A stretch of 64,000 nt of DNA from Candidatus Pantoea bituminis (GTDB lineage: Bacteria > Pseudomonadota > Gammaproteobacteria > Enterobacterales > Enterobacteriaceae). The position numbers and the translations under genes are program-made. Of this stretch, positions 19,431 to 27,955 are shown in pieces (position 1 is the stretch's first letter; each line of letters starts with the position of its first letter). The stretch spans positions 3,944,184-4,008,183 of the forward strand of contig NZ_JAGTWO010000004.1 in NCBI RefSeq assembly GCF_018842675.1, read 5' to 3'. A model generated the notes under the pieces. The model was given only the letters and a program-made list of their open reading frames with translations, was not told the origin of the DNA and searched no databases.

Positions 19431-19940
19431 ATGCGCAAAGTAACCGTCGTTGTCCTTGCCTCAGCGTTGGTTATTTATCACGCCAGCGCAGGAGCAGCAG
19501 ACACCACGACGATTGACGAGATGCATCACAGCGGATTGACGACAGGCAGTATGACGCAAAATCCGCAAAGCCACATGTTCGATGGCATCGAGTTGACTGA
19601 ACAACAACGGCAACAGATGCGTGACCTGATGCAACAGGCTCGACATGAACGTCCGGCGATAAGTATTGATGATGTTGCAGCCATGCATGACTTGGTGACT
19701 GCAGATAAGTTTAACGAAGCGGCCATCCGTGAAAAAGCGGAAAAAATCGCCCAAGTTCAGATTGAACAGCAGGTCGAAATGGCACGAGTACGCAACCAAA
19801 TGTATCACTTGCTCACACCTGCTCAGCAAGCGACGTTACAGAAGAATTATCAACGTCGGCTTAGCGAAATGCGCGAGTTATCGAATTTGCAGTCAGCGTC
19901 ATCGCTGCAAGCAGTGAGTAGTACCGGCAGTAACCAGTAA
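19431..19940 (+). CDS. cpxP: Periplasmic repressor/chaperone CpxP
   Basis: CpxP is a periplasmic protein that dampens CpxA activity and helps to clear misfolded proteins. The 169-residue protein has a signal peptide (VVVLASALVIYHASAGAA, cleavage near residue 23) and two LTxxQ motifs of the Spy/CpxP family (ELTEQQRQQM near 56 and LLTPAQQATL near 127), separated by helical segments. It is divergent from cpxRA and controlled by the CpxR box. Its 3' untranslated region carries the CpxQ sRNA. Confidence 0.95.
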   Translation: MRKVTVVVLASALVIYHASAGAADTTTIDEMHHSGLTTGSMTQNPQSHMFDGIELTEQQRQQMRDLMQQARHERPAISIDDVAAMHDLVTADKFNEAAIREKAEKIAQVQIEQQVEMARVRNQMYHLLTPAQQATLQKNYQRRLSEMRELSNLQSASSLQAVSSTGSNQ

Positions 19941-19953
19941 CATAGTATCCCTG

Positions 19954-20010
19954 TTTTCCTTGCCATAGACACCATCCCTGTCTTCCCCGCCATGATGGCG
20001 GGGTTTTTTT
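19954..20010 (+). ncRNA. cpxQ: CpxQ small RNA from the cpxP 3' UTR, with its terminator
   Basis: After the cpxP stop the sequence TTTTCCTTGCCATAGACACC followed by ATCCCTGTCTTCCCC matches, as I remember it, the conserved body of enterobacterial CpxQ, an Hfq-dependent sRNA released from the cpxP 3' UTR by RNase E that represses envelope protein mRNAs. It ends in a terminator hairpin CCCCGCC/GGCGGGG (19985-20003) and seven T. The stem differs from the E. coli one as I remember it, but the seed region is kept. The 5' end is set by analogy to the E. coli processing site and may be off by a few bases. Confidence 0.82.
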
Positions 20011-20011
20011 G

Positions 20012-20389
20012 CTTAATTTTTGCCATAACTCTCTTACCTGGCGAAATAACTTACTTAACGCTCCTGATAAGCCGTGCGCAAATTCACCTTATTAACATTG
20101 CTTTGGCGGTTCGCTTTTTTGCTGTCTTTTTATATTTCAATAAAGCGTAAAAATTAATACCAACTATTCTCTGAAATTTTAAGCCGTTAATAAGTAATGA
20201 GTTAGTTGCTATCGCTAACTTTTTTATGTAATAAATACAGTGATTTAACATTCCCTCGCTGCGCTTGCGGCGCAGTGCTCATCTTCTATACTTAATTCCG
20301 TTGCAGCAAGGAAGGCGATATACCCCGGGATAACGGAGAGCATCAACCACATCATGTATTCCAAAATGAATCTATTAACGGAGTAAATT
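20012..20389. other. Intergenic stretch between CpxQ and the KGG-repeat gene
   Basis: This 378-base A/T-rich stretch has no convincing open frame. A 70-codon leftward frame at 20245-20457 overlaps the KGG gene and has no family character. The only element I can point to is the -10-like CTATACT at 20286. Confidence 0.6.
20286..20292 (+). promoter_or_regulatory. Possible sigma-S type -10 element for the KGG-repeat gene
   Basis: CTATACT followed by TAAT fits the extended -10 preferred by RpoS holoenzyme. It lies about 98 bases before the start codon of a gene family that is RpoS-controlled in E. coli. Inference from motif only. Confidence 0.4.
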
Positions 20390-20551
20390 ATGGCAGAGCA
20401 TCGTGGTGGTTCAGGTAATTTCGCAGAGAATCCACAGAAAGCATCTGAAGCTGGCAAAAAAGGCGGTCAGAGCAGCGGTGGCGGCGGTAACTTTAAAAAC
20501 GATCGCGAAAAAGCCTCCGAGGCAGGGAAAAAAGGCGGCAAAAGCAAATAG
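20390..20551 (+). CDS. Small KGG-repeat stress protein (YciG/YmdF, con-10 family)
   Basis: A 53-residue hydrophilic protein, MAEHRGGSGNFAENPQKASE..., with two copies of the GNF-x8-ASEAGKKGG repeat (about residues 9-26 and 33-50). This is the stress-induced KGG motif of the con-10 family, found in YciG, YmdF and the Bacillus GsiB group. These intrinsically disordered proteins accumulate in stationary phase or dryness; the mechanism is not known. ATG at 20390 follows GGAG with 7 bases spacing. It stands alone, with a weak terminator hairpin downstream. Which of the E. coli paralogues it corresponds to cannot be told. Confidence 0.9.
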   Translation: MAEHRGGSGNFAENPQKASEAGKKGGQSSGGGGNFKNDREKASEAGKKGGKSK

Positions 20552-20622
20552 TCACGCTCGTCGTTAGACCTGACCTTGCCAAATCTGCACTTTAATTTGG
20601 CGCTTATGAAAGTAAGCAATCA

Positions 20623-20656
20623 GCCCCGACCTCTTCCCTGGCCGGGGCATGTTTTA
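20623..20656 (+). terminator. Probable terminator of the KGG-repeat gene
   Basis: The stem GCCCCG-x-CC / GG-x-CGGGGC has one internal mismatch and is followed by ATGTTTTA, a short T-run. It lies 71 bases after the stop codon. Confidence 0.5.
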
Positions 20657-20810
20657 TCCACGTTTTTCAAAGAACCACTTCCTCTTCTTTATCTCAGCCA
20701 TTTTCATCTGCTTAAGCCGGTTTCATGCGTAGCGGCAGCACGAGTGTTAAACTTGAGCGATTGTCCCAGTTTGGGTACACGCCTTCATTGGCGCGCACAT
20801 GGAGCCTGAT

Positions 20811-21712
20811 ATGCAACCCACCTATGCTCGATTAGTTAAACGCGCAGCATTGTCAGCTACTATTCTTGCGACCATCTTATTGATTGTGAAGATATTTGCA
20901 TGGTGGTACACCGGTTCTGTAAGCCTGTTGGCTGCCTTAGTCGATTCGCTGGTGGATATTGCTGCATCACTGACTAATTTGCTGGTGGTGCGTTATGCGT
21001 TACAACCTGCAGATGCCAATCACACCTTTGGTCACGGCAAAGCGGAATCGCTAGCAGCGCTGGCACAAAGCATGTTTATCTCCGGCTCCGCACTTTTTTG
21101 TTCCTTACTGGCCTGCAACATCTTGCCTCACCCAATGTCATGCGCGCGCCTATCGTCGGTATTGTTGTCACGGTTGTTGCACTGTTCTCAACCTTAACGT
21201 TGGTCGCTTTCCAGCGTTGGGTAGTACGTAAAACACGTAGCCAGGCAATTCGCGCCGATATGCTTCATTATCAATCTGATGTGATTATGAATGGCGCAAT
21301 TCTGGTGGCCTTGGTGTTGAGCAGCTACGGTTTTGTTCGGGCCGATGCACTCTTTGCCTTGGGGATTGGTGTTTTCATCCTTTATAGCGCCTTGCGTATG
21401 GCGAATGATGCCGTTCAGGCACTGCTTGATCGTGCTTTACCGGAGGAAGAAAGACAGCAGATTCTGGCCATCGCCACACATTGGCCTGGCGTTCAGGGTG
21501 TACACGATTTACGCACGCGCCAATCCGGGCCGACTAAATTTATTCAACTGCATCTGGAGTTGGAAGATCAGCTGCCGTTAGTGCAGGCGCACCGCGTTGC
21601 TGATCAAGTTGAAAAAGCCTTACTGAAGGAATTTCCCGGTTCTGACGTAATAATCCATCAGGATCCTTGTTCTGTGGTACCGTTCGAGCGCCAGGATTCT
21701 TTCGGGTTTTAA
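20811..21712 (+). CDS. fieF: Ferrous-iron/zinc efflux pump FieF (CDF family), frameshifted
   Basis: FieF is an inner-membrane proton antiporter exporting Fe2+, Zn2+ and Cd2+. The N-terminal half carries the metal-site motif DSLVD in [18 protein letters not shown]; the C-terminal half carries the second motif HYQSD, then the cytoplasmic domain ending [14 protein letters not shown]. The halves lie in two frames joined at the T6 run 21094-21099: seven T gives [16 protein letters not shown] and exactly 300 residues, as in E. coli. The ATG at 20811 gives [13 protein letters not shown]; an in-frame ATG four codons upstream is less likely. In the E. coli relatives too it sits between cpxP and pfkA. 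Confidence 0.93.
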
Positions 21713-21790
21713 CTAAAATAATCAACTTAGTACGAAAGAAAATGACGTGACGCTAACAATGCTGCAAAAATTAGTGAAAACTTGTCTGAC

Positions 21791-21804
21791 CTGAATCAAT
21801 TCAG
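21791..21804. promoter_or_regulatory. Cra (FruR) operator upstream of pfkA
   Basis: CTGAATCAATTCAG matches the Cra consensus (TGAATCGATTCA type) and is the same as the E. coli pfkA operator as I know it. It lies just upstream of the TATACT -10 element, a position suited to repression of glycolytic pfkA in the absence of fructose-1-phosphate. Confidence 0.8.
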
Positions 21805-21818
21805 CAGCAAGCCTTTGA

Positions 21819-21824
21819 TATACT
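21819..21824 (+). promoter_or_regulatory. pfkA -10 element
   Basis: TATACT about 95 bases before the pfkA start, 14 bases downstream of the Cra operator. The position relative to the operator is the same as in E. coli. Confidence 0.6.
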
Positions 21825-21919
21825 ATCTGCCATCACGTGTCGCGCTTATCGAAAAATTTAGCTTACCGGCGCTCGACAGGCAGGATTAACCCTTAGTTTT
21901 GAACAATCCAGAGGTTGTC

Positions 21920-22881
21920 ATGATCAAAAAAATTGGTGTATTAACCAGCGGCGGCGACGCTCCAGGCATGAACGCAGCCATTCGCGGCGTTGTTCGCTCC
22001 GCGCTGAGTGAAGGACTGGAAGTTTTTGGTATCTATGACGGCTATTTGGGTTTGTATGAAGATCGGATGATCAATCTTGACCGCTACAGCGTCTCTGACA
22101 TGATCAACCGTGGCGGCACCTTCTTGGGGTCGGCGCGTTTCCCGGAATTCCGTAACGACGAAGTTCGCCAAATTGCCATCGAAAACATGAAAAAGCGCGG
22201 CATTGATGCGTTAGTGGTGATCGGCGGTGACGGTTCTTATATGGGCGCAAAACGCCTGACTGAAATGGGTTTTCCCTGCATCGGTTTGCCAGGCACTATC
22301 GATAACGATGTTGCCGGTACCGATTACACGATCGGTTATTTCACCGCGTTGGAAACTGTTGTAGAAGCAATTGACCGCTTACGTGATACCTCTTCGTCGC
22401 ACCAGCGCATTTCGATTGTAGAAGTCATGGGACGCCATTGCGGCGATCTGACACTTGCGGCTTCTATTGCTGGCGGTTGTGAATTCATCGTATTGCCTGA
22501 AATTCCGTACACGCGTGAAGAGTTGGTAGCGGAAATTAAAGCGGGCATCGCGAAAGGTAAGAAACATGCCATTGTTGCGATCACCGAGCACATCTGTGAT
22601 ATCGACGATCTGGCGCGCTTCATTGAAACGGAAACCAAGCGTGAAACGCGCTCCACTGTGCTTGGCCATATTCAGCGTGGCGGCGCACCTTGTGCTTATG
22701 ACCGCATTCTGGCGTCACGTATGGGCGCTTTTTCCATTGAACTGCTGATGCAGGGATATGGTGGCCGTTGCGTGGGCATTCAGAATGAAAAATGGTGCAT
22801 CATGACATTATCGATGCCATTGAAAATATGAAGCGTCCCTTCAAACGTGACTGGTTAGATACCGCTAAACAGCTTTACTAA
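21920..22881 (+). CDS. pfkA: 6-phosphofructokinase I, frameshifted near the C-terminus
   Basis: PfkA phosphorylates fructose-6-phosphate with ATP, the committed step of glycolysis. Visible are the ATP loop [15 protein letters not shown] (residues 9-23), GGDGSYMGA, the catalytic [12 protein letters not shown] near 127, and [11 protein letters not shown]. The frame breaks after [10 protein letters not shown]: restoring one A in the run 22788-22792 gives [32 protein letters not shown] and a 320-residue protein, exactly the E. coli length, stopping at 22881. Without it the last 30 or so residues are lost. The ATG at 21920 ([12 protein letters not shown]) is the family start. Confidence 0.95.
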
Positions 22882-22888
22882 CTTTTTC

Positions 22889-22916
22889 AGGGCGCGCTGT
22901 TAGAGTGCGCCCTGTC
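22889..22916 (+). terminator. Hairpin after pfkA
   Basis: CAGGGCGC and GCGCCCTG form a perfect 8-bp stem 7 bases after the reconstructed pfkA stop. No T-run follows, so it may act as a 3' stabiliser rather than a full terminator. Confidence 0.45.
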
Positions 22917-23023
22917 ATCCTCGCCTTATATTCCCCTAAGTTATATCAGCTGGTTTTTAATTCTTTTAGCTCTGGAATGGTTTATGTCACGCTTATCTCA
23001 TAACGATATTGGGAGAGTGCGCA

Positions 23024-24016
23024 ATGAACAAGTGGAGTATTGGTTTTACCCTTTTGCTGGCTTCTACCAGCGTATTGGCGAAGGATATTCAGTTATTAAA
23101 CGTTTCCTACGATCCAACGCGTGAATTGTACGAACAGTACAACAAAGCATTCAGTGCGCACTACAAACAGGAAACGGGTGACAACGTGGTTGTCCGTCAA
23201 TCGCATGGCGGTTCAGGCAAGCAAGCCACGTCAGTGATCAATGGTATTCGTGCTGATGTCGTCACGCTGGCGCTGCAATCTGATGTGGATGCAATTGCTG
23301 AGCGTGGCCGCATCGATAAAAACTGGATCAAGCGTCTACCCGATAATTCTGCGCCTTACACGTCCACCATTGTATTTTTGGTGCGTAAAGACAATCCAAA
23401 AGGTATTCATGACTGGAACGACCTGATCAAACCGGGCGTTTCTGTTATCACGCCAAACCCGAAAACATCAGGCGGTGCACGCTGGAACTATCTGGCTGCA
23501 TGGGGTTGGGCATTAGATCACAATAATGGCGATCAGGCTAAAGCGTTAGCGTACGTAAGAGCCTTGTTTAAGAACGTTGAAGTGCAGGATTCAGGTGCGC
23601 GTGGCGCCACTAACACCTTCGTAGAACGTGGCATTGGCGATGTTCTGATTGCCTGGGAAAACGAAGCTTATCTGGCGGTAAACAAACTGGGCAAAGATAA
23701 GTTTGAGATCGTCACGCCAAGCGAGTCAATTCTGGCAGAACCTACTGTATCGGTCGTCGACAAAGTGGTTGATGAGAAAGATACGCGCAAAGTCGCTGAT
23801 GAATATTTGAAGTATCTCTATTCCCCAGAAGGCCAGACCATCGCGGCGCAGAATTATTACCGCCCACGCGATGCTGAAGTTGCGAAGAAATTTGCCAGCA
23901 GCTTTGCTCCAGTGAAACTTTTCACTATCGACGACAAGTTTGGTGGCTGGACAAAAGCACAGAAAACGCATTTCACTGACGGCGGTACTTACGATCAGGT
24001 GATGAAGCCTGAATAA
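23024..24016 (+). CDS. sbp: Periplasmic sulfate-binding protein
   Basis: Sbp captures sulfate in the periplasm and hands it to the CysTWA ABC importer, whose genes are not in this window. The 330-residue protein (E. coli 329) has a signal peptide [19 protein letters not shown], then [20 protein letters not shown]; the ligand loop [27 protein letters not shown] and [18 protein letters not shown] are conserved. The start at 23024 is preferred over a position 15 bases upstream because it begins the signal peptide. Regulation by CysB is expected; I did not identify a site. A terminator follows. Confidence 0.97.
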   Translation: MNKWSIGFTLLLASTSVLAKDIQLLNVSYDPTRELYEQYNKAFSAHYKQETGDNVVVRQSHGGSGKQATSVINGIRADVVTLALQSDVDAIAERGRIDKNWIKRLPDNSAPYTSTIVFLVRKDNPKGIHDWNDLIKPGVSVITPNPKTSGGARWNYLAAWGWALDHNNGDQAKALAYVRALFKNVEVQDSGARGATNTFVERGIGDVLIAWENEAYLAVNKLGKDKFEIVTPSESILAEPTVSVVDKVVDEKDTRKVADEYLKYLYSPEGQTIAAQNYYRPRDAEVAKKFASSFAPVKLFTIDDKFGGWTKAQKTHFTDGGTYDQVMKPE

Positions 24017-24033
24017 CGTCTGTTAGTTCAGTT

Positions 24034-24077
24034 AAACCCCGAAAGCGGAAGTTCTGCGAGTAGGGGTTTTTTGTTTT
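24034..24077 (+). terminator. Rho-independent terminator after sbp
   Basis: AAACCCC and GGGGTTT pair around an inner imperfect palindrome GCGGAAGTTCTGC, followed by six T, G and four T. It starts 18 bases after the sbp stop. Confidence 0.75.
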
Positions 24078-24142
24078 AAGCGTGACATTAACACGCCAGC
24101 AGGCGAGGATGCGGACTGGTGGAGAAAAGAGGAAACCTTGCT

Positions 24143-24916
24143 ATGCAGGGAAGCCGTCATGCCTTTAGTCTGATTACATGTTTGCTCGCGCTAGTGATTA
24201 CGGCAATACTCATTGCGGCTTTTCACTTCAAGAAAAATTCCGATGCCTTGTGGCAAATCGTCAGCGAAAAGTGTGTACCACAATTGCAGCAAACAGGGCA
24301 GCCCAAACCTTGTGAACGCGTTGAACTCGCTCAAGGCTATGCAATGCTGAAAGATCGCAATGGCCCGCTGCAATACTTGCTTATCCCTTTAGCGAAAATC
24401 ACCGGTATTGAAAGTCCACAACTGCTTAATCCCACCACGCCAAACTATTTTTCTTTTGCCTGGGCTCAACGCCATTTATTAGCACAACGTTATGCCGCAC
24501 CGATTACTGACAACACCTTATCGTTGGCAATTAACGCTGAATATGGACGCACGCAAAACCAGCTGCATATTCATATCTCCTGTTTACGGCCAGATGTGCG
24601 ACAGCGTCTCAACGCGCTGGCTCCCAGGTTAAACAGCGAATGGCAAACAGAGACGCTACATAGCCATCGCTATTTACTGCGTACGCTGACAACCGCAGAA
24701 CTGGCGCAGCAGAGCGCTTTTATGCAGTTGGCAGCGGAGGTTCCGAATGCTCGGCATGAAATGGGGAAATATGGTCTGGCGCTGGCGAGCTTAGCAGATG
24801 GACGATTGGTGCTGATGGCGCTTGAGCGCAACTGGCTATTATTGAACAGTGGTTCGGCGGAAGAGTTGCAGGATCACAGTTGTAAATTATTGCGGCCAAT
24901 AAAAAAGGCGACGTAG
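24143..24916 (+). CDS. cdh: CDP-diacylglycerol diphosphatase
   Basis: Cdh hydrolyses CDP-diacylglycerol to CMP and phosphatidate in phospholipid turnover. The protein has 257 residues (E. coli 251), an N-terminal membrane anchor (SLITCLLALVITAILIAAFHF) and the HIT-like motif QLHIHISCLRPDV near residue 145, where the catalytic histidines sit. The ATG at 24143 has GAGGAAA 10 bases upstream; a GTG at 24119 is also in frame but less likely. It converges on tpiA, and the tpiA terminator overlaps its stop codon. Confidence 0.94.
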   Translation: MQGSRHAFSLITCLLALVITAILIAAFHFKKNSDALWQIVSEKCVPQLQQTGQPKPCERVELAQGYAMLKDRNGPLQYLLIPLAKITGIESPQLLNPTTPNYFSFAWAQRHLLAQRYAAPITDNTLSLAINAEYGRTQNQLHIHISCLRPDVRQRLNALAPRLNSEWQTETLHSHRYLLRTLTTAELAQQSAFMQLAAEVPNARHEMGKYGLALASLADGRLVLMALERNWLLLNSGSAEELQDHSCKLLRPIKKAT

Positions 24917-24924
24917 CCGCCGCC
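24901..24924 (-). terminator. tpiA terminator overlapping the cdh stop
   Basis: Read leftward, GGCGGC...GTCGCC forms a stem (one G-T pair) followed by six T. It lies just after the tpiA stop and spans the end of cdh. Confidence 0.65.
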
Positions 24925-24936
24925 TCTCATCGGGTA

Positions 24937-25704
24937 TTACGCGTTTTTCGCTGCTGCAGCGGCTTTGACGATCACGGTGAAAGCATCGGCTTTCAGTGAA
25001 GCGCCGCCAACCAGCGCACCATCGATGTCTGGCTGAGTAAAGAGTTCTGCCGCATTTTTGTCGTTAACAGAACCGCCGTACTGAATGATCACTTGTTCAG
25101 CAATCGCGGCATCTTTCTTCGCGATATGGTCGCGAATGAATTTATGAACGGCCTGTGCCTGTGCTGGTGTAGCAGATTTGCCAGTACCGATAGCCCAAAC
25201 AGGTTCATAAGCGATAACGGCATCTTTAAAGGCTTCGGCGCCCTGAGTTTCCAGCACGGCGTCGATCTGACGTGCGCAAACTTCTTCGGTTTTACCGGCT
25301 TCGTTTTCTGCTTCGGTTTCGCCAATGCACAGAACAGGGATCAAGCCCGCGGCTTTTAGCACTGCATATTTCTTCGCGATGAACTCGTCGCTCTCTTTGT
25401 GGTACGTACGACGCTCAGAGTGACCGATGATGATGTATTTCGCGCCGATGTCTTTCAGCATGTCCGCTGAAACTTCACCGGTGAATGCGCCAGACAGATT
25501 TACGTCCACGTTCTGAGCACCCAGAGCAATGTGGCTACCGGAGATGGCATGTTTTGCCTGATCGAGGTAAATCGTCGGTGGCGCAATGGCTACACCACAA
25601 CCTTCAACGCCAGACAGTTCTTTGCGCAGACCTTCGATCAATTCGGCGGTCATCTGCTTGCTACCATTCAACTTCCAGTTACCCATAACCAGTGGATGTC
25701 GCAT
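24937..25704 (-). CDS. tpiA: Triosephosphate isomerase
   Basis: TpiA interconverts dihydroxyacetone phosphate and glyceraldehyde-3-phosphate. The 255-residue TIM barrel is intact. Catalytic residues are visible: Lys in GNWKLNGSK (residue 11), His in [11 protein letters not shown] (about 96) and Glu in [14 protein letters not shown] (about 168, with the mobile loop). Phosphate-binding GGSV and GGASLK follow. The ATG at 25704 is preceded by GGAGG. It probably forms its own unit with yiiQ upstream, 119 bases away. Confidence 0.98.
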   Translation of the reverse strand: MRHPLVMGNWKLNGSKQMTAELIEGLRKELSGVEGCGVAIAPPTIYLDQAKHAISGSHIALGAQNVDVNLSGAFTGEVSADMLKDIGAKYIIIGHSERRTYHKESDEFIAKKYAVLKAAGLIPVLCIGETEAENEAGKTEEVCARQIDAVLETQGAEAFKDAVIAYEPVWAIGTGKSATPAQAQAVHKFIRDHIAKKDAAIAEQVIIQYGGSVNDKNAAELFTQPDIDGALVGGASLKADAFTVIVKAAAAAKNA

Positions 25705-25823
25705 TCTATCCTCCGCATAACGCGTTCATGAAATAGCACTGCCAGCAGGCAGCGTTGTCTGCCAGACAGTATAGAGATCAAATGTGTTGATAGCTTTGCT
25801 TTTCGTCATTTTTGCCTGCCCGA

Positions 25824-26414
25824 TCAAGGGTTGGCGAGCGTTAGTTTCACCGGTTCGATGGCGAAGGTGAGCCCTTTATCGCCGCTGTCAGAGACGACAA
25901 AGCGCAGCGCGCCTTCGTTGTGGGCAAAGTAGTGTGAACCTTTGCCGTCGCTCAATAATTCTGTCAGTTTTTTACGTCCTTCTTCAGGCGTTAAACCTGG
26001 AACAAAAAAGCGCAACATCGCCGTCATATAATCCATGGCTTTGGTTTGTGATGCGTTCTGATCCGGTCCGGGCAGCGGCAACCAGGTAATTTGCAGGGTT
26101 TTGATCTTCCCGGTTCCCGGTTCCAGCGCAGTAGAAGCGTACAGTGTTTCGCTGATCTTACTGGCGGCACGCGTCAGATTGCTTTTATCGTCCCGGTTAT
26201 CAATGGCACGATACTCCAGCAGCGGGAGTTCAGGATTAGTAGTGTTATATTTTTCGCGAAACTGGCCGATAGTCATATCAAAGGTAGGCGCGCCAGATAA
26301 AAGATAAGGCGCGGCGGGCATATGTTCAGCCCGATCCAACGGTTGTGGATCGGCGGCAAATGCCGGAACCGTCAGCGCAAGACTCAACAACAGTGCGCCA
26401 GGCAAATTCTTCAT
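25824..26414 (-). CDS. yiiQ: DUF1454 family periplasmic protein YiiQ
   Basis: A 196-residue protein (E. coli 199) with a clear signal peptide MKNLPGALLLSLALTVPAFA and the DUF1454 sequence thereafter (PYLLSGAPTFDMTIGQFREKYN, TRAASKISETLYASTALEPGTGKIKT). Its function is unknown; it is predicted to be periplasmic. The open frame has 23 further codons upstream, but the ATG at 26414 begins the signal peptide. Same strand and neighbourhood as tpiA, as in E. coli. Confidence 0.92.
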   Translation of the reverse strand: MKNLPGALLLSLALTVPAFAADPQPLDRAEHMPAAPYLLSGAPTFDMTIGQFREKYNTTNPELPLLEYRAIDNRDDKSNLTRAASKISETLYASTALEPGTGKIKTLQITWLPLPGPDQNASQTKAMDYMTAMLRFFVPGLTPEEGRKKLTELLSDGKGSHYFAHNEGALRFVVSDSGDKGLTFAIEPVKLTLANP

Positions 26415-26515
26415 TTTGTCGACCCTAACCAGTAAACTCAGCCCCAAATTAGACCGGTTTTTATCCGCAAGGTCAAAAAGCACGGCAGATTAAATTTATT
26501 TCTGGGTGATAAAGC

Positions 26516-26950
26516 ATGACATTACAACAATGGTGTTTCTCGTATCGTGGACGATTAGGACGGCGTGACTTTTGGATCTGGCAGGCTGTTTGGCTGTTAA
26601 CCACCACATTGTTATTTGTTCTCGCCGGGAATGATTTACTTGATACGCAGATGGCCGCGTTTGGCGTGGTTTGTCTGCTTTGGCCCGCCAGTGCGGTGCT
26701 GGTAAAACGCCTTCACGATCGCAATCGTCCTGGCTATTGGGCATTTCTGGTGATCGTCGCGTGGATGCTGGTGGCGGGGAACTGGAGCATGCTTGATGGC
26801 GTACTGCCGTGGCTGGTGGGGCGCGCCATTCCTTTCATCATTTTTGTTGGGCTGTTGCTCGATCTGGGCCTGTTTCGCGGCACCGCCGGTAAAAATCGCT
26901 TCGGTGCCGCTGCGCTGCCGGTACGTTATAAGCCTGCCACTTACCAGTAA
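26516..26950 (+). CDS. yiiR: DUF805 family inner-membrane protein YiiR
   Basis: A 144-residue protein with four predicted membrane segments and the DUF805 N-terminal signature MTLQQWCFSYRGRLGRRDFW, plus KRLHDRNRPGYWAF in the cytoplasmic loop near residue 65. Function unknown. It is divergent from yiiQ and convergent with fpr; its stop overlaps the fpr stop by 10 bases. In E. coli the equivalent gene lies at the same place between yiiQ and fpr. Confidence 0.92.
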   Translation: MTLQQWCFSYRGRLGRRDFWIWQAVWLLTTTLLFVLAGNDLLDTQMAAFGVVCLLWPASAVLVKRLHDRNRPGYWAFLVIVAWMLVAGNWSMLDGVLPWLVGRAIPFIIFVGLLLDLGLFRGTAGKNRFGAAALPVRYKPATYQ

Positions 26951-27686
26951 TGTTCGCTGGTCATATGCCCCGGCTTGCGCTTGAGATGCTTACGCATGCC
27001 GCGCGTATCTTTCAGCAGTTGCTGCGTATCACGTACCATTTGTGGATTGCCGCACAGCATAACGTGGCTGGTTTCGGCATCCAGCGTTAATCCTACCGCG
27101 CGTTCCAGCTCGCCGCTTTCGATAAGCGCGGGTACGCGGCCGTTGAGTGAGCCGGCAATCTCTTCGCGGCTTACCACGGTTTGGATATGCAGTTTGCCGT
27201 TGTAGGTTTGCTGCAATTGCTGCATCAGGGGAGAAAACTCAGGTCGGCGGCATAGCGGGCCGCATGCACCAGCACAATATTATCAAAGCGATCGAGCCCT
27301 TCGCCCTCCTGCAAAATCGACAGATAAGGTCCAATCGCGGTGCCCGTCGCCAGCATCCATAACGTTTTACATTCCGGCACTTCATCCAACACAAAGAAGC
27401 CAGCGGCTTCTTTTGTGATCATAAGCTGATCGCCGGGACGCAGTGCGAACAGGTGCGGACTCAACTTACCTTCCGGCACTGTAACCAGATAGAACTCCAG
27501 CAAAGGATCGCTTGGCGCATTGACATAGGAATAAGCGCGCTGCACGCGTTCTCCATCAATTTCCAGCGCCAGCTTGGCAAACTGACCTGCGGTAAATCGA
27601 TCAATCGGTGCCTGTACTCGAAGGCTGAACAGCGCATCGGTCCAGTTTTTTACTTCTTTTACTTGCGCATTGACCCACTCGGCCAT
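26941..27686 (-). CDS. fpr: Ferredoxin/flavodoxin-NADP+ reductase, frameshifted
   Basis: Fpr transfers electrons between NADPH and flavodoxin or ferredoxin through FAD. Visible are the FAD motif RAYSYVN (about 50-56), AAGFFVLDEVP and MLATGTAIGPYLSIL; the C-terminal part has SHVMLCGNPQMVRDTQQLL and ends HYW, which stacks on the flavin. A frame change occurs at the G4 run 27228-27231 (C4 on the coding strand): five bases gives DLSFLPLMQQLQQ and exactly 248 residues, the E. coli length. The ATG at 27686 follows AAGGAG and begins MAEWVNAQV. SoxRS control is known in E. coli; I did not locate a box. Confidence 0.94.
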
Positions 27687-27955
27687 ATTCACTCCTTGGT
27701 TGTTTTTCAGGCTGACGAATATCTTCGCTACCTGACGCTGATATTTCTACCCTGTTCCCGGTCAAAGGCTCTAATCGACAAACTGTTGCGCCACCTTTAC
27801 AAGCTGGTGCATAAACTTGACGCACGCAAGTTTAACGCTTTTGCCTCGCCTCTCGCTTTGTCACACAATCCTGATATTTTGCCCGGCATTAACCTGTATC
27901 AGCCTTTTTTACGGCTGCTTTATCCTTAATCTCTAGATAAACCTTTCACACAATA

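Noticed and set aside
20576..20809. 77-codon frame upstream of fieF
   Set aside because: It reads through the terminator of the KGG gene and has no coding character.
27453..27929. 158-codon rightward frame antisense to fpr
   Set aside because: It lies opposite well-conserved fpr sequence and has no family-like sequence or ribosome site.
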